From positions 744,001-808,000 of the forward strand of contig JAWZSP010000008.1 of NCBI GenBank assembly GCA_034401135.1: a stretch of DNA of 64,000 bases, in the 5' to 3' direction. How positions within the stretch are numbered: the first letter of the stretch is position 1; each line of letters opens with the position of its first letter. The DNA is from Volutella citrinella. Taxonomy: Eukaryota; Ascomycota; Sordariomycetes; Hypocreales; Nectriaceae. Under the pieces are notes generated by a model, which was not told the origin of the DNA, ran no database searches, and was given only the letters and a program-made list of their open reading frames with translations. The translations under genes were made by a program, and so were the position numbers. Positions 10,483-21,190 of this stretch are shown one piece after another.

Positions 10483-12738
10483 TTACAAGTTACAACCAGG
10501 GATCGCCGTCGCCGCCGGACCATCAATGGACGGGATCACAGGCTGCATCAAACCCGTCGACATATCAAAGGTAAGCTTATCCATGGCCACCTCCCTCCTT
10601 GTACCATTGCCATTGGGAATGCTGAACCTGTGATAGGCAATGTACCAATCGTCTGTGCCGGGCACATTGACAACCGAGTTGTGTCCCGTACCCAGGATGC
10701 CTGACGACGCGTCTTTCTGCAGAATGACTCCGTGGTATGTCCACGGGCCATGCACGCTCGGGGAAGTCGCATAGCCGACTCGATAGTTCTCAGACCGTGT
10801 ATCATCGATGGAATACGTCAAGTGGTACAGGCCCTCACGGTAATTCACAAAGAGGCCCTCGCGGAAGTCTTTCAGGCCGCTGAGAGTACCAGCGCTTGCC
10901 CAGTTGATGGACTTCATGTCATCGCCCAACTCGGCATAAAGCGGCACACTGTTTCCCCAGAAGAAATAATATTTTCCAGAGACGGGGTCATGGAACGCGC
11001 AGGGATCAATGGCCTGGGCCGCCTTGAGCCTTTCGTTGTTGAGAATCATGGCCTCCTTCTCGGCCACGAAAGGGCCATCTGGCGAGTCAGCGACAGCCAC
11101 GCCGATCGTCTTTGTATTGTACGTGGGATTGTGGCCGCTGAAATAAAAGTAGTATTTGCCATCCCTCTCGGCGATTGTTGGTGCCCAAGCGTTTCCAGTG
11201 GCCCAGTCCACGTTTCCAGAAGGCCCATCCAGGGTCAAGAAGGGTGTTTCAGACCGAGTCCATGACACAAGATCTGAGGACTTCCAAACATAAAAGTCCT
11301 TGCCTCCCCAACCATTGTAGCCATCTGTAGTGGCGTAGATGTAGAAGTGGCAGCCGAAAATGGCAATGTTTGGATCCGCGTACAAGCCAGGCAATACCGG
11401 ATTGCTGCGCTTTGCGAGGGTGCGGGACCGGACATGACGTTTCTTGCTCACTCGGCCCAGTTTTTCATTGAGAAAAGAGAGCTCCTTTGCAGTGACTGGG
11501 ATAACTGTGCCATGGCGAGGGCTCTTGGGGAGACTGTATGAGCTGGGAACCTTCCAGTCGGGGTTGGCAATGTCGCTGGTCGCAAGAGGGATGTAGCCGC
11601 GGCCAGTGTACTCATCAACGAACAAGTAAAACTTGTCTCCATGAGCATCTCCTGGATTGGATTTGAAAACCGTCGGCCCCTCCACGGCGCTTGTACCAGC
11701 TCGCTTGCCGATGCATGACGTGATGATCTTCCAGGAGTCAAGGGTTGCGCGGAGGTTCGACGAGCTCTCCTGAATAATATCGCTGCAACCCGTGCCACTC
11801 GCGCCCTCATCCTTGGTAAATCGGTAGTACGTGTTTCCGCTCTTGATTACTGTAGAGTCTATTCGCGACATCTTGGCGTCCTGCCAGATGACGGGCTCAC
11901 TGAAGGTGATGAAGTCTCGAGTGGTGACATAGAGCATGCGGTGATATGTGCTGCCAGTATGACCAGTGTCGGCCACGTCGTAAAGCGATGAAGCCCAGAA
12001 TACAACATATGCGCCAATCTCTTGGTCATAGTATGCCTCGGGCGCCCAGGTGTTGCCGGCTGTGGGAGGCGAAACCAGGACATGACGCTGCTTGGACCAG
12101 TTGACGAGGTCATGAGACTCCCATATTTCCAAGTAGCGACTTCCAGTTCGAACAGAGCTAGACCAAGACGTCCCGCTTCCAATTGACAAATCTGTCGCCA
12201 GTAGGTAGAAAGTGTCCCCCTCTGGCGATCGAATGACGAATGGATCCCTCAGCCCCTTTGTGCCCAGGGTCGATGTGAGCACAGGCTGACCACCATTCAG
12301 CTCCGCCCAGTCGAGAGCGTTGTTTCCCTTGCTGGCAGCCAGGTAGATTTTCTCGCCCTGGATTGAATTGGATGTGAAGTACGCAAAAGCATAGCCTTCA
12401 AACGGGTCAAGCTTGGCCGCGGCTCGAACGTTGGCCGTCAGGACTCGCGACCGAGTTGTTCCATCCTGTGTGATTGATGCCGTCAAATTGACCACACTGT
12501 CCACCGACTGTCGGGTCACTCGACCATCCGCGGATACGATGGAAGAATCCGAGCTTTCCCAATTGATCTCGATGCCATCAGCCGCTGTACCAGGCAAGAA
12601 AATGTTGCCTCGGACGTCATCGATGTTGTTGACGGAGACGGCTGAGAGAACCGAATCCAGGCGTTGGTTCACAGCATCATCCTGGGCCACGACGGTGCGG
12701 ACACCGAGTCCAATGAGAGCCGCCCAAAGCAATTGCAT
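10483..12738 (-). CDS. Secreted tandem glycoside hydrolase family 43 protein
   Basis: Intronless 751-aa protein. Residues 1-18 form a signal peptide (hydrophobic core, V-V-A-Q cleavage region). A small Ig-like domain follows (about 30-105; bacterial-Ig/DUF style with INWESSDSSIVS). The first GH43 propeller has RDPFV (base), the IDSTV Asp and EGPTV (acid). The second, from about residue 446, has LYADPNI, the QAIDPC Asp and REGLF. Both therefore keep a complete Asp-Asp-Glu triad. Family members release arabinose or xylose from arabinan and arabinoxylan; which bonds are cut cannot be told here. A basic linker with KKR and a TLAKR-SNP sequence lies between the domains, a possible Kex2 site. Promoter has a TATA box and GC-rich CreA-like sites. 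Confidence 0.92.
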   Translation of the reverse strand: MQLLWAALIGLGVRTVVAQDDAVNQRLDSVLSAVSVNNIDDVRGNIFLPGTAADGIEINWESSDSSIVSADGRVTRQSVDSVVNLTASITQDGTTRSRVLTANVRAAAKLDPFEGYAFAYFTSNSIQGEKIYLAASKGNNALDWAELNGGQPVLTSTLGTKGLRDPFVIRSPEGDTFYLLATDLSIGSGTSWSSSVRTGSRYLEIWESHDLVNWSKQRHVLVSPPTAGNTWAPEAYYDQEIGAYVVFWASSLYDVADTGHTGSTYHRMLYVTTRDFITFSEPVIWQDAKMSRIDSTVIKSGNTYYRFTKDEGASGTGCSDIIQESSSNLRATLDSWKIITSCIGKRAGTSAVEGPTVFKSNPGDAHGDKFYLFVDEYTGRGYIPLATSDIANPDWKVPSSYSLPKSPRHGTVIPVTAKELSFLNEKLGRVSKKRHVRSRTLAKRSNPVLPGLYADPNIAIFGCHFYIYATTDGYNGWGGKDFYVWKSSDLVSWTRSETPFLTLDGPSGNVDWATGNAWAPTIAERDGKYYFYFSGHNPTYNTKTIGVAVADSPDGPFVAEKEAMILNNERLKAAQAIDPCAFHDPVSGKYYFFWGNSVPLYAELGDDMKSINWASAGTLSGLKDFREGLFVNYREGLYHLTYSIDDTRSENYRVGYATSPSVHGPWTYHGVILQKDASSGILGTGHNSVVNVPGTDDWYIAYHRFSIPNGNGTRREVAMDKLTFDMSTGLMQPVIPSIDGPAATAIPGCNL

Positions 12739-12795
12739 TTTGAGTGTTGTTTGAATGGACGAAAACGAGCAATGGATTTACATAGGGATGCAATT

Positions 12796-12803
12796 TATTT
12801 ATA
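12796..12803 (-). promoter_or_regulatory. TATA box of the GH43 gene
   Basis: Reads TATAAATA on the minus strand, about 60 bp upstream of the GH43 start codon, a suitable position for a TATA-type promoter with a short leader. Confidence 0.6.
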
Positions 12804-12949
12804 GCCGTGGAATTGCAACATCTGCCGCACCCGAGTTGACCATCTGACAGTTCATAGTTGCAATGATAGACCGAAGAAACAAGCTATAATAGCTATAGGA
12901 CGGAGCTTGGTGGGTCTCTCTATTGGCGCCCCAATAGATTCTCGAGATC

Positions 12950-12998
12950 CCCCGGCTAAACACCCCTCACCCCAGACTGTGACGTAGCATTTCCCCAG
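12950..12998 (-). promoter_or_regulatory. Cluster of three CreA-like (SYGGRG) sites upstream of GH43
   Basis: On the minus strand CCGGGG (12950-12955), CTGGGG (12970-12975) and CTGGGG (12993-12998) fit the SYGGRG consensus of the carbon-catabolite repressor CreA/Cre1, within 49 bp and 210-260 bp upstream of the start. The motif is short, so single hits mean little. Clustering in front of a plant cell-wall glycosidase is what makes it plausible. Confidence 0.4.
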
Positions 12999-14512
12999 AT
13001 TTAGCGGGCTCGGGGACTGTGAGCTTCCTACTTGGAGCTTATCCCGCTTCCGGGCCAATTGCACGACATGTGTGCTTGCGGATCACTTGGATCCGAGGTT
13101 GCATTGGTCTACGGGGCGGGCCTCGAAGGTGATCGTCCCACTAAGAAGTAAGAACTGGCATAGTCCACCAATTAACGAAAGACTTTGCGAGCCGATACAG
13201 AAGTATAGTCCGAGCACACGAGTCCCCGGTGCCTTCAAACCCTAACCGGGCCGATACCTAGACCACATGGCATGATCAGCGGCAGATTGGTGCGGCTAAG
13301 CACTCTTGTCGTACAACGATTCGAAGAGAAAAATAACGCTGTCACATGAACAGACTTTCTTACTAGGATACATGCTCTACTACGGGTTCCAAGGTCGCTC
13401 GGCATAACAAGCCCGAAACGAACAGAGTTGAAGGTCGATCAAGACCATGCCGTTTGCCTGTTTTTTTTTTTTTTTGCAACTCTCTCCTGCTGCGCCGATG
13501 GGAACAGAGCGAGCACTTGAAGACGATGCGCTAATGTTGAGATTAACAGACGCTTTTGTTCCATCCTGGTAATATACCGCGACTTGAAATCGCTCGTTCA
13601 CTGTTCAGCTAAAGTAAAAGGTTTGCGTGATCTCTACGGAGACAATCTAAGATTAACAACAAGCCTCAAAGATGTTTCCTTTCTTCAAATGAGTTTGTAG
13701 ATAGATCATAGAGTTATAGAAGATAGTTAGAGAAGCTCGCGTAGCACGTGGCCTCATGTATCCATAAGAAAACCACAGTAAAACCCACAGTATATGCTAT
13801 ACCCGGCATCTCAATCACAATATTAGTCTAGTAAGGGCCACAATGAGCGTACGTTTGACAGATGCAGTAACTAACGGCCTCCTTGTCCAGCAAGGTCTCT
13901 GCACCACTAAGGGTTGTTGGAAAATATTGTCAAGGAGCTGCAGGAGACGTAGAGAGTTTATTGACACGATTGTCGGTCAGCATTCAGTTCCATGTTTTTA
14001 ACAGCCCCATTGCTTAGAAAACCTGATACTGTCATCTCTCATTCGTATAAAGGGCAGCCGCGATACTTGCTGTAATTAAACTCGTTCAAAGTATTTCTCA
14101 TAAGAGTCAGCGTAGAGCCTTAGTGCATAGCACTATCCGGGTTGAGCCAGGCTATGAAGCAATTCACAATGTGATCTGGCGATGCGCGGGTACCATCATC
14201 TAAACAATATACTATCTAATCGAATATACATATGCTAAACACCACAGGGAGACAGTTTGCAGTATTTGTAATACAGATTCTGTAAATTACAAATCAGGCC
14301 GAGGAGTGAGGCAGCGGCAGAGCGAGGTTGGCTGGCCTATTTCTCCAGACCCCGCATCGGCGATGTCGTGATCGCTGTCGGCAGTTGGCGTCATTCCGCC
14401 TGACCCGCGACTAACATAAATTCAGCTGCTGACAGGCAACATCATGACTTTGCTCTCTCGATAGATACAGTTCGGAGACAATCTCAACAACTTCTCAAGC
14501 GATTTTTCCACA

Positions 14513-15850
14513 ATGGCGGATTCACGCAAGCTACACCTCACCGCGTTCATGCGACCAGTCAGCCTGCACACTGGCGCATGGCGATATCCCGGATCATTCC
14601 CAGATGCAAACTTCGACCTCGAGCACCTCAAATACTTTATCAAAACTCTAGAGGAAGCCAAGTTTGACGCCTTCTTCATGGCAGACCACCTGGCTGTGTT
14701 GAACATGCCCGCCGAGGCCTTGAAACGCAGCCATACCGTCACGTCCTTCGAGCCATTTACGCTTCTCTCAGCCCTGTCCGCCAGCACGAGCAAGATTGGA
14801 CTCGTTGCCACGGCATCCACGACATACGACGAGCCATACCACATTGCGCGGAGGTTCGCCTCGCTGGACCACCTCAGCAACGGCAGAGCAGGATGGAACA
14901 TTGTCACCACTGGCAATCCGGAGTCGTCCAAGAACTTTGGCAAGGAGGAGCATCTGGAGCACAGCGAGCGATATAAGCGCGCCCGCGAGTTCTACGACGT
15001 TGTTACGGGTCTGTGGGATAGCTTTGCCGACGACGCTTTCATCCGAGACACGGAGAGCGGCGTCTTCTTTGACCCGGAGAAGCTTCATGTTCTGAACCAC
15101 AAAGGGGACAATCTCCAAGTCAGAGGCCCGCTGAACATTGCTAGACCTGTTCAAGGGTGGCCGGTGATTGTGCAAGCAGGCCAGTCGGAGCCTGGGAGAC
15201 AACTGGCAGCAGAGACGGCGGAGCTGGTATTCTGTTCGCCGCGGGACATTGACGGCGCGAAGGAGCTGTACAAGGACATCAAGGGACGAGCCACGGCAGC
15301 CGGAAGAGACAGAAATCACATCAAGATTCTACCAGCTGCCTTGATTGTGGTCGGAGACTCTTATGAGGATGCCCAGGCGAAGCGTCTAAAGCTCGACAGC
15401 TTTGTCCACTATGATAGCGCCATCGCATCCCTCTCCGTCGCTCTGGGAACTGATGCTTCGGCATTTGACCCGGATGGGCCGCTGCCGAAAGATCTCCCAG
15501 AGACGAATGCAAGCAAGACGAGTCGAGAGGGCGTCGTCAGGCTTGCTGAGAAGGAAGGGCTCAGCGTGCGGCAGCTCGCGCAGCGGTACGGCGGATACTC
15601 GGGACTGGCGTTTACGGGAACCCCGGAGAGCATTGCGGACGATATGAGCACCTGGCTGGAGCAGGAGGCGTCTGATGGGTTCACCGTCGTGTTTCCGTAT
15701 TTGCCGCAAGGCCTGGAGGATGTCGCCCATCGGCTGGTGCCGGAGCTGCAGCGACGCGGGCTGTTCCGTCAAGATTACGAGGGAGAGCAGTTGAGGGACC
15801 ACTTGGGCCTTCCGCGTCCCGAGAACAAATTTTTCCCAGGCAGTAAATGA
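14513..15850 (+). CDS. FMN-dependent monooxygenase, NtaA/SnaA/DszA family (luciferase-like fold)
   Basis: Intronless 445-aa protein starting MADSRKLHLTAFMRP, a typical family length and start. Family hallmarks are an N-terminal strand with HTGAWRYP, FDAFFMADH, an SFEPFTLLSAL segment, LVATASTTYDEPYHIARRFASLD, RAGWNIVTT and a RPVQGWPVIVQAGQS strand near residue 220. These enzymes are the oxygenase component of two-component systems that use FMNH2 from a separate flavin reductase to attack sulphur compounds, nitrilotriacetate or other xenobiotics. Substrate cannot be inferred and no reductase gene lies nearby. The absence of introns and the wide bacterial distribution of the family raise the possibility of ancestral horizontal transfer, but intronless genes of this family are common in ascomycetes. 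Confidence 0.88.
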   Translation: MADSRKLHLTAFMRPVSLHTGAWRYPGSFPDANFDLEHLKYFIKTLEEAKFDAFFMADHLAVLNMPAEALKRSHTVTSFEPFTLLSALSASTSKIGLVATASTTYDEPYHIARRFASLDHLSNGRAGWNIVTTGNPESSKNFGKEEHLEHSERYKRAREFYDVVTGLWDSFADDAFIRDTESGVFFDPEKLHVLNHKGDNLQVRGPLNIARPVQGWPVIVQAGQSEPGRQLAAETAELVFCSPRDIDGAKELYKDIKGRATAAGRDRNHIKILPAALIVVGDSYEDAQAKRLKLDSFVHYDSAIASLSVALGTDASAFDPDGPLPKDLPETNASKTSREGVVRLAEKEGLSVRQLAQRYGGYSGLAFTGTPESIADDMSTWLEQEASDGFTVVFPYLPQGLEDVAHRLVPELQRRGLFRQDYEGEQLRDHLGLPRPENKFFPGSK

Positions 15851-16086
15851 TTGAATGGTACCTATAGGCGCGGGTTGATAATCGCATGGTCAAAGAGATT
15901 GCCACCTTGGAACCTCAAGCCGAGAAGAGGGATACAACTGACGGGCTTTATTCACACAAGGTCTAGAGTTAGCAACATATTCCTGTCATGGCAGAACGAG
16001 TATCCTAATCTGGTCCGTATTTATGGTATTGTATCCTGATTTATGTCTTCGATATCACATCAGCTATCCAAAGTAGCCTTTGCGTC

Positions 16087-19000
16087 TCAAAGCCTGGCAG
16101 AATCAAGCCTCATAATTATAAGCCGACCATCCCAACATCCCAAGACCAGCGTCTGTTGATTGATAGCGGTCGACATTATGGTGTGCTCGGGTGGTAAGGA
16201 TATCAGTTTAGTGCCATCCCATTGAACCCAGCCGTCTTTGAACGATAGGCCATCGCTTGCGGCATCTCTACTGCCGATGTGCTGCGTATACAGCGAACCG
16301 TCTCCAAGCGCGATCTGAAGTTTCGAATGGTCCAGGAAATTGACTTTGACTGGGTGAGAGGAGAAAGAAATTGTGCCGGCCAATTTTCCGTTGCGGAGAT
16401 CCCACAGCCGAATAGGAACGGGGGGACTAGTTTCCCACCTCTCGAACAAGGCGAGGTGGGTGCCGCCTGGCGACACAGCGATCCTCGCCGATATGAATGA
16501 GTCGTCTTGGAGCCATTTCAACATCTTGCCGCTCTGTGTGTCCCAGATATCGATTTTTCCCTGATCTGAGCAGGATGCAAGCACGGAACCATCGGGTGAG
16601 ATGGCCATCTCATTCGACCATACAATACCAGGCACGCTGCAGCGGACCTCTCCCGAGCAGCTTGTGAGTATGTCGATCGACCCGTCGCTTCGGGGTATTG
16701 CTGCGAGATTGCCGTTTGGCGTGCAAATGCCGAGGTTCCCGTTCATGATGGTCCAGCACATGCTATCAATTAAGGGATTGCCCGAATCAACCTCCCAAAG
16801 GCCAAAGACACCCTCCTGAAGTTCATTTAGTCGGCTTAGGCTACTCCGTGCAAGGAGAAGTTTGCTGCTGTTGCGGCAGAAGACCACCCATCGGACGTTA
16901 GGGTTGCTAGGATACTCCTTGGTCCAAAGAAGCCGGGGTGGATCGGAAGGTTGCTCAATGTTCCACATTTTAACTTCCCCGAGCTTGACGGTGAAGAGCC
17001 TGGTTCCACTGGGAGAAAGAACGACACGAGTAAAATCGAACAGCGGGGGCGATAAAGTATGTAGCAGCATACCCGTTGAGGCATCCCATAACTTCGCAGT
17101 TGAGGGCTTGTCGATAGATGCCGAGACAATCAAGTTCCCGTCAAACGAAACACTCACGTTGCCGATTTGAGTGTTATGACCTATCCGATTCGACTCGTGC
17201 GTGAATCCCTTCGGACCCTTCCCCATGCCACACGACTCCTGCAGCGCCGCAAAGTCCCACAGCGCGACGGAAGCAGCACCATCATACAAAGCCAGTGTTC
17301 TGCCATTGGGGGAAAAGGCAATATGATAGCACACTTCCTCCAACAAGACTTGGAACTGACCTGTTGCCTCGTCCAAAAGCCCGAAACAATGGGCGGCCCC
17401 AATGGCAAGCGTCCGACTATCTGGGGTGAAGACAGCTGACAGGAGGGTGCCAATCCGCCTTCCCACATGGCCACCGCCCAAATGGCTATCCAGCAGCAGA
17501 GGGGGTCGCCCATCTGGTGAAAAGACTAGCCGGCTGCCTGTTTCTAGCTCTCTGCCAAAGTCGACTTCTATCGTCTGGGCAGTGCCTGAACTGAGATCCC
17601 AGCATTCAGGCACTATTGTCTCGGCTAAGAGTACGAGAGTCTTTCCATCAGTCGAGAAGCAAATTCGAATGGCGGAATATGCCCAGTCGCCCATCAGAAG
17701 CTGCTGGGGGTGGCCCGAGGCAGTATCCCATAACTGGACCAGGCCGCTCCTCCGATATGCCGAAGCAAGAAGTCTCCCGTCGGGCGAAAATGCGACAGCA
17801 TCCACCTCGCTGAAATCACGTTCTTTGAGTTGCAGCATCCACACCTCCAGCCCCATCATGACATCCCATACCCTCACGGTGCCGTCATTGGAGGCCGACG
17901 CCAGTAGCTTCCCATCTGGTGAAAAGGCCAAATCATTCACACATGATGAATGAGCCACCAATCTCTGCAGCTCTACCCCCGAAAGAGCATCGCACATCAT
18001 GACAGATCCATTTTGGAGCCCCAAGGCCAGAATCTTTCCATCTGGAGAGAACTCGAAAGGGGAATTGAGGTCCAGCCCGCACCCGCTGCCTCCGATAGTC
18101 TGCAGAACTGGACTCCACTCATCCTCGACCGCTGGTCCCAACGATATCCATGCTGGTATGCAGTGGGCAAACAATTGCCTCACGTAGCTCTTGGCTGGCG
18201 AGAAAATCAATGCGCTGCAGTATACTTGAAGCGGAGCTTGTGCAATTCTCGAGCAGGCGGCTTGTGCGAATCGTCGAATGTCGTAAAGATAAGGTGACAG
18301 CGCAGTGCAATCAGAAGTCTGCAACAACCGTCAGCTCGGCCACTGAATCTATCAAGTGCTCATGCATGCTTACATTGACGAGGGATTCCAAAGCATGCAC
18401 CATATGGACTGCTTCAGACATCTTACCCATCCATCCCAACACTTCAAGCCAGTGCAGAAGGTGGGTTTGTAGAAACTCGTGCTCTAAGCCACCGTCATTC
18501 AGTTTGACTCGGCCTTTCCGCAGATGCTCAATCCAGTAGAGGCTTGCATACTGGATTTCTCGGGATATCCGTGTCTCCTTCAGGCTCTCGACGTCTTTGG
18601 GTCCCAAGCCAGCCCCCTTCCAACCAATTCCGAGAATGTCCTGCTGAAGGTGAGCTGACAAGACACGCAGGCAACTCGAGGCCAGACTCTCATGTGCCCG
18701 CTCTTCTTTGACCCAAAAACGATCATCTGTGCATCGTTTTTTGTCGAGAAGAAAGTCGCGGAAGGATGGATGATGTAGACGAATGGCAAGCATCACATCA
18801 TCAGGCATATCCAGTATGGAATGCAGCTCCTCTAAAGATTCCAATACGTTTTCTCCCCCCAGCTGCTCACCGAGCAACAGATTTAGGGAGTGCGGCGACA
18901 GGGGTTCAAAAGCCGTCACGATGATTCCAAGGATCAGTTGCAGTTCTCTGCACCACTCGTCCTTCTCCTCGTCTGTGAATTCATCACGCGAGGTATTCCG

Positions 19001-20797
19001 CAACACCGCCAAGTAGATACGGTCCAGATGACCATACGGTGAGCCTAACGCGATGGTACCGCTTTGCCCCAGCAGCAACGTCCTCAGTCGGGCCTTGGCA
19101 AAACGCCGCCTTCCTTCATCCAGATATCGACAGGCCGTTGCGGCCCAAATGAACAAGGAGCCCGCTGCCAAGACTAGTTGATCGATTGTGTCATCACCCG
19201 GCCAGAGAAGTTCGAAAGAATAAGTTTTCCGGATGACTTCCAGCTTGTGGCGCAGATACACGCGCAAATCATTATCCACAATCGCTGGGTCGATTTTGTG
19301 AAGAACAATATCTCTGTGTGCGTTGCTGGGCTCCATTCTTATCTGCTCAGGAATCCCGCAGTCAGGTCTGCTTGTGAGGAGCACACGCATTCCTGCCTTT
19401 TTCAACCCCTGTGCGCCAAGCAAGAGACTAAGGACGACGGGAACATCTTCTGCATCACATTCATCCAGTGCGTCCACAACTAGGATATAGGACACCGAAG
19501 ATGTTTCCAACTTCTTCAGCGGGGCAATGACGAGGTTGTGCCATTGGTCAATGAGCCGTCTGCTGCTGATCTTCTCGTGATCCACGGCATTATCTTGCAA
19601 GTATTTTCGGACAGCAGGGATTTCCTCAGCAAGTTGGACTGCAATGGTCGTAACAAACTTCTTGCCGCTCCCTCTATCGGCATCTCCCCTCGAGAAGAAG
19701 AAGCTGGCTCCAAGTCGGTCACTCTGTTGAAAACGCTGGGCTACGGTTCGAGCGATTGTCGATTTTCCGGTGCCGGCGAACCCCGTCAGCCAGAAAACAG
19801 CCTGATCGCCACCCTCTGCCCAGCTGTGTATCGACTGCAGGACTTCCTCGCGCGTGTTTTCAAGGCAAGTTTGCTCCTGTTGAGAAGCAATCGAGTCGAA
19901 GCGGGCTTCTGCAGCTTCAGGGAGGTGGCTGAAGACATTTCCTGGATGATGCTTGCTTAGCTCTTGGTCTCACTAGAAATTATAGCGTATGATCGACTTA
20001 CCACAAGACCTCCCGTACTCCATCTTGTCAATTTTGGACCGTAGCCGATGATTCGCGCTGTCTAGGCCTTCGCCATAATGGGGCAACATGCTCACACCAA
20101 AGATGCCCTGCAAGCAATACGCCTTGTCTTCCGGTTTCGTTGTGGCGCGTTTATCCGCCCAGGAGAGCCGGTCTGAGATCTTGAAGGAAGGGAGAGGAGC
20201 GCCGCAGAGAGCCTGTTCTGGGATCCCGGTGATGGCAGAAATTTCCTTGGCCAGCAATTTTTTGTCACCAATTTCGTGCTCGTCGGAGTCGAAGAAGTCG
20301 ACTGTAGACGGAGCCAAGAGCTCTTGAAGCGTCCAACCGCGTCCAAACCAGCGACTCTGGCAGAGGCTCTGCTTCCATGGTTCTAGGCCGCCAGTCGCCG
20401 AGGCCGATCTTGTGACGTCTGGCAAGTAAACATAGCATTTATCTGCATTAGAGTACCATCGGAACATGGAGATGATTGCCTCCCCCAACTCTACGCTGTT
20501 TGACTTGTCAATGCAGCAGGTATCGACCCAGAAGTACTGTAGCTTATCCCTGGCTGCTCTCCGGCCACAAAACCTTATCTTCTTGTAGCCATAGCTCTTT
20601 TCTGTCGACGTTACGCTCAAGCGCATGGACTTGTCTGTTTCGCTCTTCCTCAGCCTCTCCGTCAGGTCTTGGAAGCTGACCTCGTCGTCGTCGTTGCCCC
20701 ACGTGTGCGACAGGATGGCATAGCGAGGCAGGTCCTTGTCGGCGAGGTTGCGGGTGATGGTGATGTCGCCGTTGTCACGAACTTGTAGAAGTCGCAT
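16087..20797 (-). CDS. HET-NACHT-WD40 NLR (heterokaryon incompatibility type, HNWD-like)
   Basis: Exons 20797-20002, 19941-18374 and 18318-16087 with introns of 60 and 55 bp; 1531 aa. Residues 1-about 265 are a HET domain: start MRLLQV, YAILSHTWG, FWVDTCCIDK, ISMFRWYSNA, CYVYLPDV and the RGWTLQELLAP motif. The linker then leads to a NACHT P-loop GFAGTGKS (about 319-326) and Walker B ILVVDALDECD (about 418-427). The third exon begins at residue 789 and encodes about a dozen WD40-like repeats with FSPDGK and WD dipeptides. This is the architecture of Podospora HET-D/HET-E/HNWD receptors, where repeats sense a non-self partner, NACHT oligomerises and HET triggers cell death. Unlike those, the repeats here are divergent from each other. 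The frame is intact, so the protein is probably functional. Confidence 0.92.
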
Positions 20798-21190
20798 CTT
20801 TCAAGACGTGCGCCGATTTTGGCGAGCCAGAAGTTGCCCATCAGAGTTGTAAGAAGTTTGAAGCGGAATGAAGGACGGCAGACGATAAAGAATTCTGCGG
20901 CAGGAGGCAGCGTGAGGCAGCCCCGCACGCTGTCCTGCCACCACACCAGGCTGCTCAGCCGCTTCACGTGGACAGGGGTCGTGGCAGAACTACAATATTG
21001 CTGCATGGCTGGCCAATAGCGAAGCAGGCTCGAACATGGGCTGCGAGAAATGGTGCAAGGCAGTGTGCAAGGCAGGCTTGCCAAAATTTATAAGTTGAAA
21101 TGTACTCTAAATTCATCCAGACGAAGCTTGACCAGCAAGGAGGTGTAATTGCGGCCTCTAATCTCGAAGCCCTACAAAGGCAGCACATCG
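20798..21190. other. Intergenic, promoter side of the NLR gene
   Basis: 393 bp between the NLR start and the stop of the DUF3176 frame. A TATAAA-like sequence on the minus strand near 21085-21093 lies about 290 bp upstream of the NLR start. No gene was seen. Confidence 0.4.

Larger units (their letters stand above)
12739..14512. other. Intergenic, GH43 promoter and FMN monooxygenase promoter
   Basis: About 1.8 kb between divergent genes. Apart from the TATA box, the CreA-like cluster and a T15 homopolymer at 13461-13475, nothing recognisable was seen. The part from about 13600 to 14300 is relatively AT-rich with no long open frame. Confidence 0.5.

Noticed and set aside
13380..13601. Small frame with a T15/A15 run
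   Set aside because: The homopolymer-coded Lys run and absence of motifs indicate noncoding DNA.
1..15850. Secondary-metabolite cluster (acyl-CoA ligase, SDR, regulator, monooxygenase)
   Set aside because: No PKS, NRPS, terpene or prenyltransferase core is present, the genes are spread out, and a copper pump and a glycosidase interrupt them.
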